64,000 nt of DNA. Source: Peltaster fructicola. Taxonomy: Eukaryota; Ascomycota; Dothideomycetes. How positions within the stretch are numbered: position 1 is the stretch's first letter; the number at the start of each line of letters is the position of its first letter. The notes under the pieces were generated by a model, which saw only the letters and a program-made list of their open reading frames with translations, had not been told where the DNA came from and searched no databases. A program made the translations under genes and the position numbers. The stretch spans positions 868,001 to 932,000 of the forward strand of contig CP051143.1 in NCBI GenBank assembly GCA_001592805.2, read 5' to 3'. Below, piece after piece: positions 54,543 through 62,842 of this stretch.

Positions 54543-56693
54543 ATGGCGCCTGCTAGGAAGAAGCAGAGGTTATCAGCCGATGCAGCTGCAGTGTCTGCAG
54601 CAGATGATGAGGTTCCAGACCAGACTGCCGAGCAGCCTGCAGAATCAAGCAACTCGAATGCTGCATCTTCACAAGGCCGATCGCTCTTCGTGAGGTCTTT
54701 ACCTACCTCCACCACGTCGGAAAGCCTCGCCGAATTCTTTTCCGAATCTTATCCTGTCAAGCACGCAGTCGCAGTCACAGACCCTGCGACCAAGGAGTGC
54801 CGTGGCTATGGCTTTGTCACGTTCGCCGACCAAGAGGATGCACAAAAAGCCAAAGTAGAGTTCAATGGCAAGCTTCTGGACGGCAAGAAGATTCGCATCG
54901 AGCTTGCAGAAGCTCGAGAACGAGGCGACAAAGCCGGGGTCAAGAATGAAGCCAAGGCAAAGCGAGAACAAGAGCGTCTTGAAGCACAGCAACCTCCAAA
55001 GCTCATCATCAGGAATCTGCCTTGGACGATCAAACGTTCTGAACAGCTCGCTGATCTGTTCAAGAAGTACGGCAAGATCAAGGAAGCATACATCCCGAAG
55101 AGAAGTGGAGGTCTCCTACCGGGCTTCGGCTTTGTGGTTATGCGTTCTAGGAAGCATGCAGAAAAGATCATCGAGAGTGAGAACGGCAAAGAGGTGGATG
55201 GTAGAGTCATTGCGGTAGATTGGGCAGTGAAGAAAGAGGTCTATCAGCAGGCTGTACAAGAGGAGCCCGAGGCAGTGGATGCTTCAGACGCACTCGTCGG
55301 CGACAGCGATGCAGATACTGCCGATGAAGAGCAATCTGATCAGGACAACGAAGAAGAGGATAGTATGACCGAGCAAAGCAATGAGGACGAAGAGAATGGT
55401 GAGGAAGAAGAGAGTCCAGAGTTCGACTGGGAAGCCAACAAGCAGGAAGACCGCTCAGCAACCCTGTTCATTCGCAATCTACCGTTCACATGCACAGACG
55501 AGGACTTGGAAGATCACTTCTCCGCATTTGGCGACATTCGCTACGCTCGGATTGTCATGGATGCAGGCACGGATAGGCCTAAGGGCAACGGCTTCGTGTG
55601 CTTTCGAGCAGCAGAAGATGCTGATGCGTGCCTGCGAGGTGCACCAATCAGATCGATTCCATCTCAGGCTTCGAGCAAAGACGACAAATCAACAGGCGTT
55701 CGATCAATACTGCAGAACACAGACTCAGACCCGTCGGGAAAGTACACGATCGACGGCCGTGTCGTGCTTGTGTCACGCGCGGTGGACAAGTCAGAGGCTA
55801 ACAGATTGACACAAGAGGGCGTAGCACATCGCTACAGGCGAGACCGCGATAAGCGACGCTTGTACCTGCTATCAGAGGGCACCATCTCCACCAAGTCCAA
55901 ACTATGGGAGAGTCTCCCACCATCAGAGCGAACCATGCGAGAAGCTAGTGCCAAGCAAAGGAAGACTCTGATTGAGAACAATCCTTCGCTGCATCTGAGC
56001 TTCACTCGGTTATCAGTCCGCAATATACCAAGGAACATCGACTCAAAAGCCCTCAAAGCACTCGCCAGAGAGGCTATCGTCGGTTTTGCCATAGATGTCA
56101 AGGCCGGGAAACGAATGAGAATCTCCGAAGAGGAGCTAGGTAGAGGTGGTGAAGAGATGAAGGAAGCGGATAGGTTACGCAGAGAAGCTGGCAAAGGTGT
56201 CGTCAAGCAGGCCAAGGTCGTATTCGAAGGCGAAGGTGGTGGCAAGGTCGAGGAGTCAAGCGGAGCTGGTCGCAGTCGAGGCTATGGCTTCATCGAATAT
56301 CACACCCATCGTAACGCCCTGATGGGTCTGCGGTGGCTCAATGGACACTCGATTGGCTATCAAGTCAAGGACCCTGAAGCAAAGATGGACCGCGAGGCAC
56401 TGCAGGACAGGAAGAAGCGGCTTATTGTAGAGTTCGCCATAGAGAACGCACAAGTGGTGCTCAGACGGAAAGATCGTGAGGAGAAGGCCAAGGATCGAGG
56501 CAGGAAGCAGACCACCGATCCCACAGCAGACTCGAAGATGGACACGAAGAAGAGAAAGCGGGATGCACGACCGACGAAGAACGAACCACCAGTTGAGCCA
56601 CCGCAGCCTTCGGTCGACGAAAAGGTGGCACAGCGCAACCGGATTATCGGTAGGAAGCGAGCACTGCGACGTAATAAGCGTGGACAGAAGTGA
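54543..56693 (+). CDS. NOP4: Nop4/RBM28-type nucleolar protein with four RRMs
   Basis: Intronless, 716 residues. RRM1 (residues about 44-120) has SLFVRSLPTSTTSESLAEFF and CRGYGFVTFAD. RRM2 (about 150-225) has LIIRNLPWTIKRSEQLADLF and LLPGFGFVVMRSRKHAEKII. A long acidic linker follows (ADTADEEQSDQDNEEEDSM). RRM3 (about 310-420) has TLFIRNLPFTCTDEDLEDHF and NGFVCFRAAEDADAC. RRM4 (about 490-630) has LSFTRLSVRNIP and SRGYGFIEYHTHRNALMGL. The C-terminus is basic and ends RKRALRRNKRGQK, a nucleolar-type signal. Nop4 is needed for pre-rRNA processing of the 27S precursor and 60S assembly. The frame is open from 54501 without ATG; MAPARKKQR at 54543 is the natural start. Confidence 0.94.
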   Translation: MAPARKKQRLSADAAAVSAADDEVPDQTAEQPAESSNSNAASSQGRSLFVRSLPTSTTSESLAEFFSESYPVKHAVAVTDPATKECRGYGFVTFADQEDAQKAKVEFNGKLLDGKKIRIELAEARERGDKAGVKNEAKAKREQERLEAQQPPKLIIRNLPWTIKRSEQLADLFKKYGKIKEAYIPKRSGGLLPGFGFVVMRSRKHAEKIIESENGKEVDGRVIAVDWAVKKEVYQQAVQEEPEAVDASDALVGDSDADTADEEQSDQDNEEEDSMTEQSNEDEENGEEEESPEFDWEANKQEDRSATLFIRNLPFTCTDEDLEDHFSAFGDIRYARIVMDAGTDRPKGNGFVCFRAAEDADACLRGAPIRSIPSQASSKDDKSTGVRSILQNTDSDPSGKYTIDGRVVLVSRAVDKSEANRLTQEGVAHRYRRDRDKRRLYLLSEGTISTKSKLWESLPPSERTMREASAKQRKTLIENNPSLHLSFTRLSVRNIPRNIDSKALKALAREAIVGFAIDVKAGKRMRISEEELGRGGEEMKEADRLRREAGKGVVKQAKVVFEGEGGGKVEESSGAGRSRGYGFIEYHTHRNALMGLRWLNGHSIGYQVKDPEAKMDREALQDRKKRLIVEFAIENAQVVLRRKDREEKAKDRGRKQTTDPTADSKMDTKKRKRDARPTKNEPPVEPPQPSVDEKVAQRNRIIGRKRALRRNKRGQK

Positions 56694-57899
56694 CATGGCG
56701 AATGAGAGAAGACGGTATGCAGTGTATCACAATCATCGCTGTTGTGCATTTCAGATGGGATGTCTGGGGCTGTCATTTCTGGTTCAGCATGTGAAGGATC
56801 AAAATGGTTTGGTCCGCACGGGTTGTACAGCATGCGTATGACCTCCCCGAAAGGCAAAACCAGCCTCGTACCGTCATACGAGGAGGCATGCAGTCGGCAG
56901 CTCATCTTGCATGCAGGATATTCTCTCGTCTGCCGATGCAGCCTGATGAACTCTGATCATGGATGCTGACATGAAATAGCAATGTCAAAAATTGACAAAT
57001 CAACTTTCACATTCTCAGCTCTCAACGTACTGTTTCGACCCTTCTTCTTGCATTGGATGCTGCATGCTTGCGCAAGCAATGGTAGGTACGCACAACGAAG
57101 CACCACACAAGCACACACTGAGGACCAATGAGCATCCATTCCGATGTGCTGGGCAAGCTATGCACCCAATATTGACATGACGAATGCTGAGATGAATGTC
57201 ATTCAGTGTCGTTGAGCTCGACGAGCGAGCTCCGAGCAGCAATCCCACACCCAGCACGAAAGACACTATCATGACAAGGAAGAAACCTGTTCGCAATGCT
57301 TGCAGGGCGAGTCTGGATGAGGAGATAAAAGGAAGATGCTATCCCACTCTCGAAGACGTAGTCCTGTAACGATCCATCATTGACCTTACTGCTCTTCACC
57401 TCAGACAATCTCCTCAGCCAGACAAGACATGTGCCAAGTGCGTGCTACGATCCGTGTAGAAACATGAGCTGACTGCAGAAGTACGAGGTCATTCACTTTA
57501 CCTGTGGCCACTCCGGACGAAGGCTCATGAGATACTGCCATTTCGCCCGCAACGATCCGAATCACCAGTGCTTCGGTGCTTGGGTGATCAAGCGGGAATG
57601 GAGAAGTGCAAACCAGAGCTGCCATTCTTGTGGTCAGCAGCCTTTCGTCCTCCGAGCATAAAACTCTGGACAGGCTAGAATCTGAGACCTTGGAAAGACC
57701 ACAAACCTTTCGTTCGTTCCAAAGCGAGGGAGTTCTGGAGCTACGGAGTTGAGGGACATACCCATATTGTTGCAAATGCGTGTGCGGCTTACTGTGTTTA
57801 TAACGAATGACGATGAAGCAAGGCGAGGAGTAATTCGGCGTTGGTCTTTTGCTTAGTCGTACGTGCAGTATATACAGCACAAGTCTCAACGAGTGAGGT
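56694..57899. other. Intergenic, 1.2 kb
   Basis: Between the converging Nop4 and haem-binding-protein genes. A 189-codon minus-strand frame at 57401-57970 begins with a non-ATG codon and overlaps the 3' end of the next gene. Its second half (from MAALVCTSPF) is protein-like, but no family or splice support is visible, so it is left uncalled. Confidence 0.45.
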
Positions 57900-58409
57900 T
57901 CATTTGTTCGTGGCGCCCTTAACTTGACCCTTGATGTTGTACCGCTTGCTGAAGAACGTGTACCAGTCATTGAGCACCTTCTTATGTTCGTCCGATAGGT
58001 CGTACCAGTCAGGTCGGCACTCTTCCGGCTTCAGAGACGATTGAGCCAGAGCTCTGCTAGCGTCTTTGCCTGCGAAGACTTGCTACTCGTCAGTTTTAAT
58101 AATATGCAGAGGCCTGTCGTGATTACCAGAGTATGATGCTCCAGGGGCGTAAGACTTGTTGCCGGTCACGTCAAAGATCGTGCCCTTGCGGGTCAGTGGA
58201 GCTCGCTGATTTCAGGGCAGAGCTCGAGCACGAACCTTGATAGCAACGTAAGTGGGATAGCCTTCCGTCTTGCCTGTGGTCGATGTGAATCACAAATCGT
58301 GCTACATTGTTATTCACCCACCATCGCACTTGGCCAGGTACTCTTCATCGATGAGGTCGTCCTTCGGTGGATCGAGCTGTACGGGCTCTTTTGGCTCGAA
58401 TCCTGGCAT
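57900..58409 (-). CDS. Cytochrome b5-like haem/steroid-binding protein (MAPR/Dap1 family)
   Basis: Four exons, 58409-58322, 58273-58236 (38 bases), 58184-58127 and 58078-57900, with introns of 48, 51 and 48 bases, encode 120 residues. The chain reads MPGFEPKEPVQLDPPKDDLI, then EGYPTYVAIKGTIFDVTGNK, SYAPGASYSVFAGKDASRAL and PDWYDLSDEHKKVLNDWYTF. Such proteins bind haem through Tyr residues and support P450 enzymes, for example in sterol synthesis. This copy lacks the N-terminal membrane anchor of yeast Dap1 and is closer to the short soluble fungal group. All four junctions are in phase and match the family, so the model is firm although no exon is long enough to stand out alone. Confidence 0.92.
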
Positions 58410-58908
58410 GCTTGTGGTTATCTCTGGTGGAGTATTCAAGGATAATCAGTATGGCTGAAGTGGCAGACGATGATGGTGTTGATTCTGACGCTAACCTGGT
58501 TTGGCATAGATCGCGATGTGTCGACAACGCAATGTACTGTTCAGGAGCCGTCTCGTCTCTGTAGACACGTTAATTTTCCCTACACACATCATGCTGTGCA
58601 TCGGTCTCACATATTGCTCAGTATGTCTGTGCTACCCAGGTGCCGGTCCTGTTTACCTGCAGCGCGGACGTGCCGATCAAGGCAGAACGCTCGACTGCCG
58701 TGGTGTAACACTGCATGCCAAGTGAAGACTGTATCTAGCCGGATGCCTACAGGGAGACAAGGACGGCTTTCATGCACAAGAGGTTGATGATACAGAGCAG
58801 CTCGTTCATCTTCATGGCCTCTCCTACCAGCAATGCACTTGCTTCAGCGAGGATTCGGATGTCCTGGACAATCTATCATGTACAGTGTTATGTATGGTTG
58901 GTGCATGG
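58410..58908. other. Intergenic
   Basis: The 499 bases hold the promoter of the haem-binding protein and the 3' end of the aspartic protease. Overlapping plus-strand frames at 58367-58787 show no motif. Confidence 0.5.
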
Positions 58909-60587
58909 CTATTGTACAGAGATTGTGACCACAAGAGGTCTATTACTCTTTAGCACGACCATACCGGCACTAGAGACGATGGAAATTACAGACCATGTGA
59001 GCACGATCATGTTCGAGATTGAAGACGACAGCACTGAGCCAGGGTCAGCGTTGCTAGTCTCTTGTGCTGGTGAGCTCGAGACTGTAGCTGTGTTGGTCCT
59101 GCTTGCACCGGTCGGCGCTGCACTTCCACTACCAGTAGAAGCTCCACCACTGATAGCAGCTGATGCACCTAGTGTCTGTGTGTAGGTACCTGTGATGAAT
59201 GTCGGCAGAGGGTAGTTGGTGGGAGCAGGTATATTGCCTGTCACTGAAACTGTCGATGATAGGCTCTGATATATGCGTCCGTTATTCCGAGTAGGCCGAC
59301 GCGGTACTGACTGCACCTGGGATAGAGTTGGAGATCTTCTCAACGTTTGACTGCGCAGGACTGTAGTCGGCTTGAGCCAAAGCGACTTGGTTCTTGTCCA
59401 AGTTGTACACTATGTATGCGCTTCGGAGAGAGGTGTCTTCACGGATGATCGAAGTAGTAGCTGCCTGAAATGTAGGGAGACGAATTGCCCTATAGCCAAA
59501 CTTATGCATGTCGCTGGCGCTAGGATCAACCTCTTCGAGAAGCTGCCACATCGGAACCTTGATCGTAAGGCCTTGGGGTCCTCCGAACTGCAATTCAGCT
59601 ATCAGGTCAGACTTGAGCAGGTTGCAATTGACGAGGTATCAAGCCTGGTATGTCGACGCCATAACCCTCTTGGCACCCATAGCCTGGTCCGGACAGCTGA
59701 CAACCTCAAAAGGAGGATGAGATAGAGTGGTACCAGAGTCAAGGATTGAAGTGCAGACGACGTTCTTCCACCAGATTGTGTTGAGAACTCCGTTCGGAGT
59801 TCCGATGGCGAAAATTGGTCCAGCTTACAGCAAATTCTTTGTAGACTCTGTCTTCTTTAACGTCAGAAAGTACGATCAGATCGTCAGCGTAGCAACTAGA
59901 GTCGACACCACCTAAAGGACAGATCCTGTTGCGTCAACGGTATTGTTCAGATACATGCTGTACGCAGCGCTTGAGATGACTCCTTGCTCGACAATGTCGT
60001 CAATGGAGGTTGGATATGTCTGGCAGTTACTGACGCCGTGTAGAGCGCAGTCAGCCTCGTTGATACGACAACCAGCACCCATGATTCCCAAAAGCTCGGT
60101 GGTACTGTTTACGACAGAGAAACGCTGGTTGTGGACCTGTGCAGTGCCGATGCTGATGGTATCAGTCGTGATATCGCCGCTGGCGTTTTTGCCCAAGCCA
60201 TATGTGTTGTTGAAGCCACCCTGCTTCAGAACTTGGTATGTCGAGCTCTTCCTCAGGTCGAGATAGCCACCAACACATGTATGGTTGTGACAGTAGGCTA
60301 CACCTTGTTCTAACACCCAGAGTTCTGAGCTACCTGTGTCACATTGGACAGACATGGGTTGCGCTGGAGTGCCAACTGATAGATTCTGCATTTCGTCAGC
60401 TTTTCATTTGACATCCGACCGAAGCCACATACGATGTAGTAAGCTGAGGTCAAAGTCATCATCTCGCTCGGACAGTGCGTTGGCAAATCTCTGCACGAGA
60501 AGTACCCTGAAGGCTAAACTCGGCGACCTTGAGAGCCGCTACTGTAGACAGTAGCGCTGCACAGTACAGACTGGTGAAGATCTTCAT
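58909..60587 (-). CDS. GPI-type aspartic protease (yapsin-like), frame irregular in the middle
   Basis: The start MKIFTSLYCAALLSTVAALK (60587) is a signal peptide. A likely second exon of 11 bases (60443-60433) gives PYYI or AYYI, and exon 3 from 60385 continues NLSVGTPAQPM and CDTGSSELWV, with the first catalytic Asp. The second catalytic motif ILDSGTTLSHPP lies near 59745. The C-terminal half of the fold follows (YLVNCNLLKSDLIAELQFGG; SAYIVYNLDKNQVALAQADY). A Ser/Thr/Gly-rich stretch (SGGASTGSGSAAPTGASRT) and a hydrophobic tail (NMIVLTWSVISIVSSAGMVV) fit a GPI signal. Yapsins cleave wall and surface proteins at the plasma membrane. Between about 59935 and 59640 the homologous pieces alternate between frames at about four places, two of them in T-runs. 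A 64-base GTAAGC...GGAAG intron could explain one. It is either a decaying gene or a poorly resolved stretch. Confidence 0.75.
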
Positions 60588-61384
60588 GGTTAGTGAATGA
60601 ACAGAATAGTAGTTTTGGCAGGATAGTAGGAAAGGATGAATATCGGAGACGAGAGAGTCGCAGACTGTACCATCTTTATAGCAATCGGTCGAAGTGAGCA
60701 ACCGCGGGTTGTCAAGACGATCTCGCGACAAGTCCATCTTCTGATCGTCAATGCTGATCCTTTGCACGGACTCAGACACTGAATCCATGTATGTGGACGC
60801 CAGAACAAGAGCTGGCTCGTTCTCTCGAAGTACTGAACGAGAGAGCACGCTAAGACGGACTCACGTCGGCTCACTCAGTCCTGTCCATCTTCACCATGTC
60901 ACTTAACCGCCATCGCGTTTGTAGACGTATATCGTCAGAAGCGTTCATTATTATGGCGAAGTCTTTCCAACTCGTCGCTTAGTTGATTGGCTCAAAGTCA
61001 CGTGGTACTGCACTGGCATTTCCAAACCTCAAGACTTCGACGTCACCACTGTCTAAGGGCTGGGGCGTGCTACAGTTTACAACCACCGTCATTCAACATC
61101 TAATGACGCTTGTGCAGTACATCGTCATAGATGTTACTTCAATGGATGAACAGCCTATTTGTTCGCGGGCCTCTATCGAACTTCTAGGTTGTTGTACGCT
61201 CTGCTTGATACACGATTCCTGCTCCTATAGATCTACCTGAATCCCTCTCCGATTGCCCGCCGCGCTCAGGCTCTTGTACAATACATCTCATGGTGTAGAT
61301 ATCGATATCTGGACCTAGGTCAGTTTTCGCGACACTTGCATGGAGACCGTCAAGGACTGACATGAGACGGTATGCTGCGCCTGC
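60588..61384. other. Intergenic, promoter of the aspartic protease
   Basis: About 0.8 kb with short frames only (for example 60983-61240 plus), none with motifs. The 60 bases before the protease ATG are A/T-rich (AATAGTAGTTTTGGCAGG on the plus strand), as expected of a promoter or leader. Confidence 0.45.
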
Positions 61385-61777
61385 TCAGCGCTGGCGTGTT
61401 CCGTGCCTTGGACCGAAGGTCATGGAAGTACTCACGAGCACACTGTGTATCTGCGCACGTAAGGCTTGGGCTGCTCTATGCTCCGCCTTAGCTGCGGCAA
61501 TCTGAATGGACAAGTTGTGCAGTCGTGTGTTGCATTCATGCTCCAGTATCTGACACACAGCCATATGTTCTTGTAGTTCACCTCTTGTAGCATCGTATCC
61601 CGCGCGGCATTGCTGCACCGAGTTCTCAGGTTCGTCGAGTAATCTGATTCCTCGCTCAAGCTCTGCGACCTGGGCTCTAAGTCGCTTTGTCAAGTTGTGT
61701 GAAGCTACTTGCAAGCATGTGACACAATGCTGGCCATCAGTCCGTGCTCGATATGTGTTAGAATCTCCGTGAGACAT
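61385..61777 (-). CDS. Hypothetical small coiled-coil protein
   Basis: An ATG at 61777 opens 130 codons. The start MSHGDSNTYRARTDGQHCVT is followed by a CxxC pair (HCVTC) and a long helix-favouring stretch (LTKRLRAQVAELERGIRLLD, then HECNTRLHNLSIQIAAAKAE and HRAAQALRAQIHSVL) with heptad-like spacing of Leu, Val, Ile and Ala. A GTGAGT donor follows IHSVL at about 61436. If used with an acceptor near 61364, the end becomes SLTVSMQVSRKLT instead of the unspliced end RHGTRQR. No homologue is recognised. The amino-acid make-up is more protein-like than that of the other short frames around, but expression evidence is needed to accept it. Confidence 0.45.
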   Translation of the reverse strand: MSHGDSNTYRARTDGQHCVTCLQVASHNLTKRLRAQVAELERGIRLLDEPENSVQQCRAGYDATRGELQEHMAVCQILEHECNTRLHNLSIQIAAAKAEHRAAQALRAQIHSVLVSTSMTFGPRHGTRQR

Positions 61778-61889
61778 GTCGTTCAGATTTGTTTCAGCTA
61801 GGCACTAGTGTTTCTTGTGGCGATGTTGAGTTGACCTTCATACCATCTATGAGGGCGTGAGGGATGTTTTATGGTCGACTGGTAGAGTC

Positions 61890-62265
61890 GGTCCAGAACT
61901 GGACTCTCTGTCCCAAATCCTGGACTGTGTGCTCCCGTTTCAGATTAGAAATCGACATGACAGTATGGACAGGGGTTTGAAGGTCAGTTGTAGAGCTCGT
62001 TCGAGACTTGAAACCAGATCCCAGTTCCGGACTGCGAGAACTACCTTCTGATTGGAGGTTCAACGTGCCAGTTTGTTCGATGATAGAGTGCCAGTTTGGT
62101 CGATGATAGAGTTTGGCTCTAACGTGTCGCTAGCATCCCAGTTCCGGACGACTGTGTGCACTGCTCCCATACGGGAGGCTGACATGACTGTGTGGGTAAG
62201 GGTTTTGGCCTGGACTTTGCCTTCAGAGTTGACCAGAATCCGGACTGTGTGCACTGCCTTTGGCC
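61890..62265. repeat. Degenerate repeat field with a TCC.GACTGTGTGC core
   Basis: A motif like CCAGTTCCGGACT(GTGTGCACTGC) recurs about five times: CCAGAACTGGACT (about 61893), AATCCTGGACTGTGTGC (about 61914), CCCAGTTCCGGACT (about 62020), CCCAGTTCCGGACGACTGTG (about 62138) and AATCCGGACTGTGTGCACTG (about 62235). Two copies are followed at similar distance by GACATGAC.GT.TGG and a GGGTTT-like end (61957 and 62182), pointing to an old tandem repeat of roughly 225 bases with later decay. Confidence 0.55.
62065..62110. repeat. 23-base tandem duplication
   Basis: GTGCCAGTTTGTTCGATG plus ATAGA at 62065-62087 is repeated directly at 62088-62110 with one base changed (T to G). The near identity shows a recent slip or duplication inside the older repeat field. 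Confidence 0.85.
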
Positions 62266-62842
62266 GGACTCGCGCTCATTGTGACAAAACGACTCTGCCA
62301 CGAGACTGACGTGCGGACTGGCAGATACCGGATCATTCGCACCACTTCCTGATTTCCGCATCGCTGTCGACGAAAGGAAATAAACAAGCTTACTCGCCGG
62401 ACTGGAGCGACTGGCGCCACGAGTTCCAAGCAGTGAGGCGAAATGAGAGACCCTTTGGTGCTGCCATGTTATAGACAAGAGAGTGGTGTCAGTGAGTAAA
62501 AACGATGTAAAATGCTGTAGAATGCTGGAAGAAGTAGGATGATTGAAGAGCAAGCTTGTAGGCTTGTGCGTGGTCTGTATAGCGCGGAGGACACATTGTC
62601 GACGATCATGGGAGGGCTACGCAATATGTTTGCGCGACTGTAGGAGCATGGAGTGTGTACAGCACGGCTCGGTAGAGTCAGTAAGGGCGCTCGCAGCGAT
62701 TTTCATGGATCCTTGTGCTGATACAGAGGAATATATGATACTCATCCCATATACTTTTGAGGAGCACTCAGCTCGTGAAGTCACCATCCCGGTCCTCGAT
62801 GCTTACACTATGCATACTAATACAGCTCGACTGGTCTCAAAC

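Larger units (their letters stand above)
61778..62842. other. Repeat-bearing intergenic region
   Basis: About 1.06 kb without a supportable gene. It holds a field of degenerate repeats at 61.9-62.3 kb and a perfect-looking 23-base tandem pair, listed below. Frames on both strands cross the repeats and are taken as chance. Confidence 0.55.

Noticed and set aside
57401-57970. 189-codon minus-strand frame
   Set aside because: It starts with a non-ATG codon, overlaps the 3' end of the haem-binding protein gene, and the possible introns inside are too short (about 29-32 bases).
60433-60510. Frame break between protease signal peptide and mature part
   Set aside because: Two introns with an 11-base exon between them restore one frame, so no break is needed there.
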